Source: Dipteris shenzhenensis (Eukaryota > Polypodiophyta > Polypodiopsida > Gleicheniales). Taken from it: 64,000 bases of DNA. Both the position numbers and the translations under genes were made by a program. The stretch lies in NCBI GenBank assembly GCA_047967505.1, contig CM106539.1; one strand, given 5' to 3'. Below, piece by piece: positions 33,500-45,299 of the stretch (positions are counted from its first letter, which is position 1; every line of letters begins with the position of its first letter). Below the pieces are notes generated by a model. That model saw only the letters and a list, made by a program, of their open reading frames with translations, was not told the origin of the DNA and made no database searches.

Positions 33500-34394
33500 T
33501 TCATGATGTCATTCTACTTTTTATAGCAGTCTTTAGCCATATGACCCATTTTACCATAGTAGTAGCTTTCAACATTGCTGTTTGCATTTTGGCCTCTCTG
33601 CCATCCACCACGACCTCTTTGGCTCCCCCTGCCTCTAGAGTTACCATGTCCTCCTCCAAAGGACTGGTTTTCTTGAGTTTGCTACACATTTTGATTTCTA
33701 CCATGGCCTCCAGATCGGCCTCCTCTACCTCTACCTCTACCTCTTCCAGCATTTGAGTAGAAGATATTTTCTTTTGAAGTTCCTCCTGAAGAAGATGCAC
33801 CACTATTTCTCTGCTCTTTCAAAATTAGAAGAGCAAACAAAGCCTCAAAATCAGGAAATTTTTCACGGACGGCAATGGATGTCCGGAACTATGCATAATC
33901 CTTTCCTAGACCATTCAAGATCACAGAAACTGGATCATCATCTTCCATTCGCAACCCAATGGAAGCAAGTGCATCTGCAATTTTCTTCACCTTCATGTGG
34001 TAGTCATTGGTGCTCATATTTTCTCTCTGCACATTGTGCAACTCTTGCTTAAGCTGCATTTTCCTGGCTTGCGTATTTGTGCTGTACATTTTTGCCAAAG
34101 TATCCCATGCCTCCTTTGGCGTACTTGCATCCTGAATATGCACAATCATAGAATCTGAAATATTGATAGATATCCAGTACATAACTTTTCTGGCTCTCTC
34201 ATGCCATCCTTTAAATGCCTGCATTTCCTGTTGATTGGGAACATTAGGAAGAACAGGTTCTTCTTCATTTCCTATAATGAACTCCTAATAGCCTTCTCCC
34301 ATAAGGAAATTCGTCATTATAAACTTCCATGCTTGGAAGTTATTCTTGTCGAGCTTTTTAGTGACAATCTGTGAAAAAGAATCAAATGCCATTA
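33500..34394 (-). pseudogene. E2 gag with broken zinc knuckle
   Basis: UBN2-type Gag starts at the ATG at 34393-34391, as in E1, and is open over 34224-33889 (AWDTLAKMYSTNTQARK and related). Next comes a Gly/Arg-rich basic segment. The zinc knuckle has decayed: SYYYGKMGHMAKDC, where the family has C-X2-C-X4-H-X4-C. The first Cys is Ser and the second Tyr, leaving only His and the last Cys. A stop follows within a few codons. Confidence 0.85.
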
Positions 34395-34482
34395 CAGGAC
34401 ACTACAATATATTTTGTCACTGCAAAAAACACAGCTTCTGCCTCACACGGGCAAATCTGCAAAACTGACGAAAGTAGTATTT

Positions 34483-34849
34483 GACGTCTTGCAACCGGCT
34501 TCACGTCCACCTAGTAGTAGTATCCCAAAGCTCGTATATGCTTAGGATGACCTTCATCTTGAACTTCCAGAGTGGACAGTTAGTGCCATCCAACTTTCAA
34601 CTTTCATCGAACAGTGGGATTTGCAGTCTTGCGGGCTAGGCCATCTCTCACAATCTACTCGCAAACAGAAACACAGTACCAAATCTTCTTGCTAGAGTCC
34701 ACGCTTTGATACCATGTAAGAAAACAATACAACGTCTGTGCTCAACAGATAACAGGATCTCGTACGCAACAGATTTGCCTGTGTGAGGCAGGATCTCGTA
34801 CTGCCAATGTAGGACAACAGATAGTACCAACTACGGATGAGATTCTCGT
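34483..34849 (-). mobile_element. Inverted 5' end of another Copia element
   Basis: On the minus strand an LTR-like end (TGTATTGTTTTCTTACA) is followed by the PBS-like TGGTATCAAAGCGTGGACTC (about 34695-34714), a leader, and a Gag N-terminus reading LDGTNCPLWKFKMKVILSIY and then ELWD near 34515. This is a different family from E2. It faces away from E3, whose gag begins at about the point where this fragment stops, so it may be the inverted start of E3. Confidence 0.75.
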
Positions 34850-35890
34850 GTGGACAAGAAGAAATGGAGATGCACTGTGTTCTATTGTCTGCAGTGTAAG
34901 TGACCCCATCATGGCATTAATTCAACATGTCACCACAACGGAGGAGGCATGGATGGTCTTGAAAAATTAGTACGAGACCACGAATCAGATGTGGATTCAG
35001 AATCTAGAGACTCAACTCGCGAATGAGAAGCTGTTTGAGTCTAAAGCGACAAAGAACTTCATCACCAGGGTGAAGAATCTGCGCGATCAAATGGCTGCGA
35101 TTGGCATCATCATCACCAGCGAGAATCTAGCACGAAGGTGCATATGAATTCTCCCACCAAAGTACGATGGTCTTGTTATGGCATTGAATACACAGAATAG
35201 AAATCTGCCCCTCAACTTTGAGGATTTCAGCGTGATGCTTCTGGAGGAAGAGATGCATCAAAAGATGAGGACTGGAGAAGATTCAGCTTTCTATGCTGGA
35301 TCAAAGAAAGGTAAGGGTAAGGACTCTAGTAACTCATCTTCTTCTGATGATAAAAAGAGAAAGAAGAAGATCAAGTGCTTCTATTGCAACAAGGTAGGGC
35401 ACAAGCAGAATGAGTGCCGAAAGAAGATTGCAGATGAGAAGAACGGAGTAAAGAAAGAGTCCAGCAATAGCATGCACGCAATACCAGTAGAGCTTTTCGT
35501 AGCAATTGAGGAGATTTGCACGGAGGCAGTTCATGTACTTGCAGATGAACCTTGGATTATTGACAGTGGTGCATCATGCCACATGACCAGTTGAAATGAT
35601 TGGTATACCTCTCTACAATCAGTAGGGAATGACATCCTGGTAGCAGTCGGCAATGATGCAAAATGTCCAACAAAAGGAAAAGGTATGATTGCTCTTAAGT
35701 TAGATGGAGTTGTAAAATAGTTGTCCAATGTTCTTTATGTGCCAGATATCAAGAGGAACTTGTTGTCCATTTCTGCGATCATGGATTGGGACCTCAAAGT
35801 TCAATTCGATAAGAATGGCGCACAGATTTTGGATCTTCAAGGGAAGGTCGTTGGTAAAGGTACACGGCGCAACAACATCTATGAACTCTG
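34850..35890 (+). pseudogene. Copia E3 gag, zinc knuckle, protease and pre-integrase part
   Basis: Reads GDALCSIVCSV, then EEAWMVLKN before a TAG. From 35178 to 35594 the frame is open. It includes the intact zinc knuckle CFYCNKVGHKQNEC (C-X2-C-X4-H-X4-C, near 35378-35419) and the protease block WIIDSGASCHMTS with a normal Asp-Ser-Gly, then TGA at 35592-35594. The GAG-pre-integrase start follows (VLYVPDIKRNLLSI, one TAG before it) up to NNIYEL and a TGA near 35889. At that point the G-rich satellite begins. Family and order are those of Ty1/Copia. The N-terminal half of gag is absent on this strand. Confidence 0.9.
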
Positions 35891-37323
35891 AGTGGGAGGG
35901 TGGGGGCATGGGGGGTGGGGGGATGCGGAGTGGGAGGGGGGGGGGCATGGGGGTTGGGGGGGGGGGGGGGGCATGGGGGGTGGGGTACGCGACATGCGCG
36001 CAAGGGCGGGGGGGGCATGGGGAGTGGGAGGGGGGGCGAGCGGGGGGGGGGGGGGGCATGGTGGGTTGGGAGGGGGGGGGGGCATGGTGGGTGGGGGGGG
36101 GCATGGGGTTTTGTGGGGGGGGGGGGGGGGGGGGGGGGCATGGGGGGTGGGGTGGGGGGGGTACGCGACATGCGCGCAAGGGGAGGGGGGGCATGGGGAG
36201 TGGGAGGGGGGGTGGGGGGGATGGGGCATGGGGGGTGGGGGTGGGGGGGGTACGCGACATGCGCGCAAGGGGGGGGGGGGGGGGGGGGCATGGTGGGTTG
36301 GGGGGGGGGGGCATGGGGGGTGGGGGGGGGCATGGGGGTTGGGGGGGGGGGCATGGGGGGTGGGGTGGGGGGGGTACGCGACATGCGCGCAAGGGGGGGG
36401 GGCATGGGGGGTGGGGGTGGGGAGGGTACGCGACATGCGCGCAAGGGAGGGGGGGGGCATGGTTGGTTGGGGGGGGGGGGGGCATGGGGGGTGGGGGGGG
36501 GGGGTACGCGACATGCGCGCAGGGGGGGGGCATGGGGTTGGGGGGGGGGGGGGGGGCATGGGGAGTGGGAGGGGGGGGGCATGGGGGGTGGGGTGGGGGG
36601 GGTACGCGACATGCGCGCAAGGGGGGGGGGCATGGGGGGTGCGGGTGGGGGGGTACGCGACATGCGCGTAAGGGAGGGGGGGCACGAGGCGTGGGGTGTG
36701 GGAGGGGTACGCGACATGCGCGCAAGGGGGGGGGGGAGGGGGGGCATGGGGGGTGGGGGTGGGGGGGGGGTATGCGACATGCGCGCAAGGGGGGGGGTGG
36801 GCGGGGGGGGGGGCATGGGGAGTGGGAGGGGGGGGCGTGGGGGGGGTACGTGACATGCACGCAAGGGGGGGCGCATGGGGTTGGGGGGGGGGCATGGAAC
36901 GTGGGGGGGGCATGGGGGTGGGGGTGGGGGGGCATGGGGTGTGGGAAGGGGGGGGGGGGGGGGCATAGGGGGTGGGGGGGGTACGCGACATGCGCGCAAG
37001 GGGGGGGGGCATGGTGAGTCGGAGGGGGTGGGGCATGGGGGGTGCGGGTGGGGGGGTACGCGACATGCGCGCAAGGGAGGGGGGGCATGGGGCGTGGGGT
37101 GTGGGGGGGGTACGCGACATGCGCTCAAGGGGGGGGGGAGGGGGTGTTGGGGGGGGTGGGGAGGGGGGGGCATGGGGGGTGTGGGTGGGGGGGGTATGCG
37201 ACATGCGCGCAAGGGGGGGCGCATGGGGAGGGGGAGGGGGGGGGGTACGCGACATGCGCGCAAGGGGGGGGGCGCATGGGGTTGGGGGGGGGGGGCATGG
37301 GGTGTGGGAAGGGGGGGAGGAAA
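35885..37323 (+). repeat. G-rich composite satellite inside Copia E3
   Basis: Sixteen copies of a CpG-rich core, TACGCGACATGCGCGCAAGG (a few with one or two changes), lie near 35986, 36160, 36251, 36375, 36427, 36505, 36603, 36653, 36708, 36771, 36847, 36981, 37057, 37111, 37195 and 37246. Between them are G-runs with one to three CATGGGGGGTGGG-like words. G-runs reach about 20. The plus strand is almost free of stop codons, which creates long false ORFs in several frames. The homology to Copia resumes at about 37318 (GGGAGGAAAGAAGT). Confidence 0.97.
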
Positions 37324-38093
37324 GAAGTAAGTACTCCATTGCCTCCATATGTGAAACTAAGTCAGGTAGATAGTCCCAAATCACATGAAGATAGGGCCAT
37401 GATGGCCAAGGTTCCTTATGCATCAGCGGTTGGGAGTCTTGTGTATGCTATGGTAGCTACTAGAGCAGACATTGCATTTGCAGCGGGAGTTACTAGTCGG
37501 TATATGGCTAATCCAGGAAAGAGGCATTGGGAGTTAGTTATGTGCATCATGAGGTACATGAAGGGTACCAAGGAGATGGTACTTGGGTATACAGATTCAG
37601 ACCATGTAGGGCATGTGGATAGTAGGAGATCCACTTCTACTTAATGTGTTCACCTTTGCAGGTGGTGCAGTGTCATGGATGTCTCGTGCAAAAAAGTGTG
37701 TTGCTTTGTCTACCACAGAGGCCGAGTATGTTCCAACCACAAAGGGTTGCAAAAGGAGGCTATATGGCTTGATCGGTGAGTGGGAGATTTGGGGATTCAT
37801 ATAGCTGTACCAGCATTGCATAGTGATTCCATGAGTGCTATTCAACTGGCACAGAATCCAGTGTTTCATGCAAAGACCAAACACATTCATGTCAGGTACC
37901 ATTTTATTAGGGAGGTACTTAAGGACAAGTGCATAGAGCTTGTCAAGGTTCATACAGAGGATAACCCTATAGATATTCTAACAAAGCGTCTACCTAGTTA
38001 GTGGTTTGAGTATTGTCATGTATTGATGGGCATTGGATAGTATGTCCATTGGTTGTTCTCTCTTAAAGGCACATTGGACTTTAAGTGGGAGGT
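37324..38093 (+). pseudogene. Copia E3 RT C-terminus, RNase H and polypurine tract
   Basis: After the satellite the element resumes in the RT connection region (LPPYVKLSQVDSPKSHED), then YASAVGSLVYAMVATRADIA, RNase H (LGYTDSDHVGHVDSRRST, and after a frameshift SRAKKCVALSTTEAEYV and SDSMSAIQLAQNPVFHAKT) and the ending DNPIDILTKRLPS. The polypurine tract AGTGGGAGG precedes the LTR at 38094. Integrase and the catalytic RT palm are missing; the satellite occupies their place. Confidence 0.9.
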
Positions 38094-38340
38094 TGTGGGG
38101 GTTAAAGGCCACTCTACCTTAACCCTTGTTATATACAATACTCAAACACATATATATATGGATGACATAGAAGATTAGGGTGTTCTGCACCCACTAAAAC
38201 TTGTGTGGCTCTCTCTTTCTTTCACTTTGTTACATTCCGCTTTCATTGTTGAGATCTCTCAAGTATCTCTCTCATGACTTTCAACATTTCTGTGATACAC
38301 GTGGGATCAAGAGGGAGCTCACATCCCCTCTTATTCTATA
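38094..38340 (+). repeat. LTR between Copia E3 and E4
   Basis: It begins TGTGGGGGTTAAAGGCC directly after the PPT and matches 40618 onward for about 120 bp before divergence. The 3' limit is uncertain; integrase coding of E4 starts by about 38345 without PBS or gag between. Confidence 0.75.
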
Positions 38341-40530
38341 GAAAAATTAGTTTGTAGAAGAGATGAACAACACCATTCAAGAAAGGTTGCAAAGTATGCT
38401 TTCCAATGCAAATCTTTTTTGTGGTTTTTGGGATGAGGCAATGAAGACTGCAGTGCATGTGATCAATAGATCACCTAGTAAGAGTTTGGATAGTGGTATT
38501 CCTAAAGAGGCATGGAGTGGCAAGAAGCCCTTACTCTCATTTGCATATATTTGGGTGTGAGGCATATGCATGCCAAAAGAGCTTCAGAAGAAGCTAGATC
38601 CTAAGTTTAGGAAATGCATCTTTTTGGGTTATGGTGAAAGTGGAGAGATGGGCTATTGTCTCTTGGATTCAGAAGCAAAGAAGATCATACGAACCATGAT
38701 GTGGTCTTAAATTATAAGAATATGCATAAGACACCCATGAGGGATGTGGAAATGAGGAGAATCACATTCCAGGATGTGAATCCACCCACAGATGTTGATA
38801 GACAGCAAGCTATCCATGCACCGAATGTGCAAGAAATAGTGCCACCAAGTACTCCCACATGTACACAATCAACGGTAGATGATGGATCATTTATTGGTGG
38901 AAATGATGAGCCAAATTGGCTGATATGCAAGCAGGACAACAAGCTGAAATGCCCTTGAGAAGATCAGCTAGAGTGTCTAGACCGCCTGAGAGATTTGTTC
39001 TAAGGGCAGACTATGTAATGCTTACTACTTGCGGGGATCCTTCTTGCTACAGGGAGGCTATGATGCATGAGGATCAGCACAAGTGGAAGTATGCTCTACA
39101 ATAAGATATGAATTCACTCATGAAAAATAAGACTTGGGACTTGGTTTCTTTGCCACATGGAAAGAAAGCATTGCCATGTAAATGGGTCTACAAGATGGTC
39201 ACATGTGATGATGTGACTAAGTACAAGGCCTATTTGGTTGCTAAAGGATTTAAGCAAGAGAAGGGTTTCGAATTTGATGAGATTTTCTCTCTGGTTGTGA
39301 AGATGACCACACTTAGATGCGTACTTGGACTTGTGGCAATAGAGGATATTGAGCTTATGCACATGGATGTCAAGACATGTTTCTTGCATGGGGATCTACA
39401 TGAGAAATTTTACATGGTACAGCCGGAAGGATTTGAAGAAAAGGGCAAAGAGCATTTGGTTTGCAAGCTGAAAAAGCGTCTCTATGGCCAGCCCTAGAGA
39501 ATGGTATCAGAAGTTTGATGCTTTCATTCAATCCTAGGGTTTTAGAAGAAGTGAGATTGATCACTGCCTCTACCCTAAAAGGGCTAAGGATAATAGCCTG
39601 ATACTCCTGGCACTTTATGTGGATGACATGCTATTGGTTAGCAAGAACACTCATGAGCTGGATGCATTGAAGGCCAAGGTGCATGAGGCCTTTGACATGA
39701 AGAATTTGGGACCTGCAAGTCATATTCTTGGTATGCACATCATGCGTGAATGGACTAGGAAACTCCTTTGGCTTTCACAGGAGTATGTTACAAAAGTATT
39801 GCAATGTTTGAATATGGAGGGGAGGAATGTAGTGAGTAGTCCATTGCCTCCATATCTAAAACTGAGTCAAGTAGATAGTCCCAAATCAGATGAGGAGAGG
39901 GGCATGATGGTCAAGGTTGCTTATACATCAGCGGTTGGAGTCTTATGTATGCTATGACATCTATTAGACCGGACATTGCATTTGCAGTGGGAGATTTCAG
40001 CCGGTATATGGTTAATCTAGGAAAGAGGCATTGGGAGGCAGTTAAGTGCATCATGAGGTACATGGAGGGTACCGAGGAGATGTGTGTCTACTTTGGCAGA
40101 GGAGAGATGTGTGTACTTGGGTATATAGATTCAAACTATGCATGGCATGTGGATAGCACAAGATCCACTTCTGGTTATGTAATCACCTAGAGTGTCATGG
40201 ATGTCTCGTGCACAAAAGTGCGTTGCTTTGTCACCACACAGGCTAAGTATGTTGCAGCCATAGAGGGTTGTAAGGAGGCTATATGACTTGATCGGCTAGT
40301 GGGAGATTTGGGGGATTCATATAGGTGTACCGACATTGCATAGTGATTCCATGAGTGGTATTCAGCTACTGGCACAGAATTTGACCCTTTCATGCAAAGA
40401 CCAAACACATTGAGTTCATGTACCATTTCATCACGGAGGTACTTGAGGACAAGCGCATAGAGATTGTTAAGGTTCATACAGATGATAACCCTACAGATAT
40501 GGTGACGAAGAGTCTACCTAGTCAGTGATT
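38341..40530 (+). pseudogene. Copia E4: integrase end, RT and RNase H
   Basis: This partial copy of the E3 family begins within integrase: VEEMNNTIQERL, then NRSPSKSLDSGIPKEAW. RT follows: MNSLMKNKTWDLVSLPHGKK, CKWVYKMVTCDD, MHMDVKTCFLHGDLHEKF, and after a TAG and a frameshift the catalytic LYVDDMLLVSKN (near 39615). RNase H runs from GYIDSNYAWHVDSTRST to a decayed end near 40520. It has several stops and shifts. It supplies the part of the family that the satellite has replaced in E3. Confidence 0.9.
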
Positions 40531-40617
40531 TGACTAATGTCGTGTATTGATGGGCATTAGATAGTATGCTCACTAGCTGTTCTCCCTTAAAGGCACATTG
40601 GCTTTTAAGTGGGAGGT

Positions 40618-40800
40618 TGTGGGGGTTAAAGGCCATTGTGTCTTAACCCCGGGTTATGTACAATACTCAAACACATATATACATGGATGACATAGAAGAT
40701 TAGGGTGAACCCACTAGAACTTGTTTGGATCTCTTCTTGCTCTCCCTCTCTCTCATCCTCTTCCGTTCTGCTTCCATTGAGAGCACTCTCAGCATCTACG
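40618..40800 (+). repeat. 3' LTR of Copia E4 (partial)
   Basis: It starts TGTGGGGGTTAAAGGCC after GTGGGAGGT (PPT), parallel to 38094. The match fades after about 120-180 bp, so the right edge is approximate. Confidence 0.75.
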
Positions 40801-43800
40801 GGGTCATGGAGGCGTTAGAGGCTTTGCGTGTGCCTTGTTTCTATCATTTGGTTGAAGGTGTAGGTGGTGTAGGATCTGAGTGTTGGAAGTGCCCGTTGAA
40901 GGAGCATCTTTGGCTGCCAAGCCTTTAGCATTGATGTTGTTGAAAGCAGAGTCACCGTGGAGCTTGTGTTGAGGTAGAGGTCAATGCATAGACATTGGAG
41001 CCTGACTTTGGAAGTTTGCTAATCGTCCGTTTGCACGGGCTGGGTTGGATGATGGTTGTTGGAGCCCGTGAGCTTAAGTTGCCGAGCGTTGGTTGTTGTT
41101 GAGTGTTGTCATCTTTGTTGGAGGCGTTGGAAGTGTGTCAGCTGAGTTGTTTGCTTACGGTTGTAGGAAGCTGAAGAGCCTGTTGTTGGCTCCAAGCCTT
41201 GGTTGTCCGGGCTGGCTAAGAGATGGATTTTCTTGGTGTTGAAGTCCTTACAGCTATGTATAGGCTATTGTTAGAGCAATTCGCCTATTGTGAAGTGGAT
41301 GGTCTGCACGTAGTACAAGTTGAGGCGGTTGGTCTTCACATGTGTGGCTCGTTGAGCTCAAGATGGCATCGGAGACCTGGTGACCTGTCATCTGGCGCTC
41401 TTGTAGAATCTAGTTTCAAGCTCATTGCACCTAAGTTGCTTGTGTTAGAGCCTTGTAGATAGTCGTTGCTGCGTAGTTGAGAGTAGAGACTTGGATGCAA
41501 ATGTCTTTTGATGTAGGTAGTAGTAGATTTCGCCATGCTGCCTTGTATGTAGTCGAAGTGCTCGAATGACTATTCTCTCTCTTGCAAGAGACTTAGAAAA
41601 CCAGTAGAGAAACTCAAAAGCTCAAGTCTTGGAAACATTCTTGCAAACTTGATGTTTGGAATTGGTTCTTCAACAATGAAAAACAACCAGTCATCCATAA
41701 CTAGAGAGTAGGTGCATTATTGGGAGTACCATGGCCAAATAAGCCAAACTAGGGATAAAATCCTAGCCAAAAAGCTATGAGCAGGGGTGGGACAAAATCC
41801 TAGCCAAAAAGCTACTTAGTTTGAAGCAGGGAAGAAAGGGGAGAAGGCCCCCTCACAGAAAACACAACAATGCTAGTAGTAGTAGCGAGGAGCCCAGAAA
41901 AGGCCATGCTTGAGCTCGAGCTCAGACCATGGTAGAAAATAGGGGGGCAACTAAAACATGCTCTAGGCACATTGGAGAGAAGGGTTGCAAGGAGAGAGTA
42001 AGGAGCCAAGGAATGGAGAAGAGGTAGGGGGTTGAGATAGGCTAGCTGAGTAGGAGGGGTCACTAGGCACAAAGTAAGTGTGGGTAATACATAAGCTTGC
42101 ATAAAGAGAAGGACCCCAAACAAACGATTAGGGATAAGTCACTTAAAGACATGAAGAATAAAGACGATTCCAGTTATAGCCAAGCTAGACTAAATCTAGA
42201 ATCAATCCTATATGGTTTCCTTTCTTCTCGTTCATTCCTTCCCCCTTCCTTCTCCTTCATTCCTCCCCCCTTCATCTTTGCATCCTCCCTTCTCTTTTTG
42301 GATTCTCTCTAACTATACTTCCTCTACACCTTCTCCACCACTATCTAGTGATAGCCCAATGAAACTAAGGTCAAAGTAATAACTTCAAAATTTGATGCAA
42401 GGGCTTGAACATTCATCCTTTACCACTCACCAAATCTTTCCACTAGGCTACTTGAGATGTTGTGAAAGGATTATTGTAAAAGGGTTGTAAATTCTTACCC
42501 TCTAAAAAAACAGGCGAATGTCCTCATAAATAAGGGATGTCCTCATTTTTCACTCTCCTCTTTTACCTTCCCCCTCCCTCCCTTGCTTTATCACCGCTTG
42601 CCTCATTCCTTTTCAAGTAATTTATACATTTTGAATTCTTTTCAATTGGTAGGGACCTATTCCCCCAATTCATACATCATATACTTGTATTCTACCCCCC
42701 TAATGGCCCTCACCTAATTCATCCATTAGCTTGCTAATCTATCCTTCCCATCTTCCTACTCTTAGGCACTTAATATCAACAAATTATTCCATACATATAC
42801 CTTAACCTAAGGCAAATTGTAATTGAAAGTGCCTTTATTTTTCAATCGATATATTCAATGATAACTTAGGTGCAAAAAAAAAAAAAAAAACTTAGGTGTG
42901 AAGGTGGAGTACCACATTTAAGCTAAGAAAAAGGGATAGCTTTAAAATTCATGCAAAGTGGACTTGAACTCAAGACCTCCATCACCTACACATGAGGTCT
43001 TACGATTAGGCAATAGGCTATATAAAAATGTTTTAAAAAGAAGTAGAGTAAAATAATTTTGAATTTGTATCCTCACAAATGAAAGAGAAGGGGGGCCCTT
43101 CTCCCCATAAATAGAGGGACGTGGTCATTAATCACTAGACTTGCACAGCCCCTCCCCGCCCACTCCCCACAACACCCCCAAACGTCCTTTGCCTTTCCAT
43201 TCCTCCACTCCTACTCTTTTCCACTAAATTTTGAATTCTTTTCAAATCGGAGGGACTTCTTTAGCTTTCTTATCCATGTAGCATATAGTGAATAATGCAG
43301 CATATAGTGAATAATGTAAGAGAGGGCTCACAAAGACAGATAACTTGAAGAGGAAAGCATGATAATCAAAGATGGGGTCTCATTGATTTAGTTTACAATA
43401 GTTATCAATATGCAGCCGCGCTAGATCTTAGATTGGTTTGGTGCATCTATTTCATGTGATAAGTTGTATTATGTCAAATAGGAAAGTTTTATACTTGGAA
43501 CACATATTTGAAAAGATCAGTAGAATTTTAACACTAGCATCAATGTGTTAATTTAGTTTGCATCCACATGCAATGAACTTTTCAATATGCATCACCTATC
43601 AAACAAGAGCTTTAGTAGGACGCATCACCTCAAGTGGTAGGTTTTTGCATGTCTGTGTTACTAGATCTCCAAACCTACCCCACGATCTCAAATAGAAACG
43701 TTTTATATTTGAAATGTGGGCCTTTAGAAAGGATGGATCTCTAATAGAAATGTTTATACTTGAAATGTGGGTCTTTTAGAAATTATGGATCTCAAACACT

Positions 43801-44667
43801 TGAAATGTGGATCTCTTATTTGCACTTAAAACACGTATTTGAAGAAGATAAGTACGATGTCCTATTCTCATGATGAGCTGATAAGGGTCTATCTACTTTT
43901 CTTGTGTGAATGAAGGCAACATCAAATAAAAAAGCAACTTCCCTTGGACCATGAACCATACATGGAATGTAATTCATGAGTATTAAACAATAGAGCATTG
44001 ATGCTCGTGGTGGCCACTATCTTATGGTTTATTAAAAGTTTGTGGTAAGAGTTTATTGGAATGGCGGGCAATGTGAGATTTAGAGCAAGGGTAGAGAGAG
44101 AGAGAGCTAACAAAGCAAAACAAAACCTTTAAAGAATACTAGAAATAGCTTTAACTAAGATTTTCTTTTGATGACAAGACTAATAATAATGACAACACTG
44201 ATAATGTGGATATAAGCGGACATCTGGCTTGATCATTAATATCTTCAAGATTTTCTTTAATCAATAAGACAAATAATGTGGATATAACCTGAACACACGA
44301 GCCTGATCATCAATATCTTCAAAGTAGGTGCAAAACTACGTTGAACATCTTGAGGGATGGGTCCCTATTGTTGACCAAGGCACCAAGGACATTAGTTGAG
44401 AACTCTTCTTTTTCTCAATCACACTCACATCCAATTGTTATATGCCAAAAAAGTACTATATATTATCTAATTATATATGGAGAGTTGTTGTTTCCCTCCT
44501 TTTTGGCCTTTCCTGTAGGGAAGATCTTAGTGACGGTTGATTTTGAAAGCGAATTAGGGGCTTCCTTTAAATGTTTGTGACGCTAAATGTTGTAGATGAA
44601 TGCTTTTCATAGTTTTTCACTTTCTCATAAGCATCTATAAATGAGAAGAAAACCACCCAATAGCTAA
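40801..44667. other. Intergenic DNA
   Basis: I find no supportable gene. Small duplications are visible: AAAATCCTAGCCAAAAAGCT twice (41757 and 41794), a TTGAAATGTGG series at 43710-43810, and a tandem pair of about 75-80 bp near 44195-44320 (AATGTGGATATAA units). A poly-A run lies at 42872-42889. Confidence 0.4.
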
Positions 44668-45066
44668 GGGCCTTAGCACATGGATGGGGCTAGCATGGGT
44701 TTAGGATGGGAATATATTTGTCATCATTACTCCCATCCTACACCAAGTGGTCTAGGATGGATTTAGAATGGGAGTAGCCACTTTTTCTCCTATCTTGGAC
44801 CATGGCCTCTAGACCCTGGCAGCCAGAATGGGTTCCCCTTTTTTAGGTATTCAAAAACATGGAAGGATGACATGTGTCCTTGTCCCCACAAGGTCCCCAC
44901 CTCTTAAACACATGAAATGATGGCATGTGTCCTCTTCCTCCTAAACCCATCCCTAGTTCTTTTTTTGTTAGCACATGGTGGGATGGGAATAGGATAAAAA
45001 TATGCATGGGACGACTTGGGACCGCCTTTTCCCATTCCCATCCTATTTCTTCCCATGTGCTAAGCC
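44668..45066. mobile_element. MITE-like element with inverted termini
   Basis: The ends GGGCCTTAGCACATGG (44668) and CCATGTGCTAAGCCC (ending 45066) are inverted copies with one extra base. Internally GGATGGGAAT and CCCATCC words repeat in both orientations. Length is about 400 bp with no ORF. I cannot define a clean target-site duplication. Confidence 0.55.
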
Positions 45067-45299
45067 CATAAGATATCCTAAACGGAGAGCATTCTATAAA
45101 ACCATTGGAGAAGATGACGTGCCATTACCCATAAGGCCAAACTTGGGGAAAACTCAAGCTACCGCTAAAAAGTTGAGATCGTGGGCAAAGGTGTTCAAAG
45201 TGCGTGGTGTATTCACCTCACCACCAAAAAACAAAAACAAAAGTGTGGGGACAACGTGTTGAGCACGGGATCTCGACGTTTGGCGAGCCAATCTCTCTC

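Larger units (their letters stand above)
30044..34482 (-). mobile_element. Copia retrotransposon E2, same family as E1, both ends truncated
   Basis: This copy retains leader, gag, protease, integrase, RT, RNase H and polypurine tract (CTCCCCCTC on the plus strand, 30087-30095). Only 43 bp of the 3' LTR remain and the 5' LTR is absent; the leader stops matching E1 at about 34482. It is more complete than E1 internally: it keeps the zinc-knuckle and protease region that E1 lost. Its stop codons in pol are all C-to-T or G-to-A changes relative to E1 or the family sense codon. Confidence 0.93.

Noticed and set aside
35985-37266. CRISPR-like look of the conserved 20-mer with variable spacers
   Set aside because: Spacers are low-complexity G-runs, the host is a plant nucleus, and no cas genes exist nearby.
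35700-37423. Very long ORFs (about 430-514 codons) in several frames of both strands
   Set aside because: They arise because the G-rich satellite contains almost no stop codons. The proteins are low-complexity Gly/Trp or Pro/His repeats with no start context.
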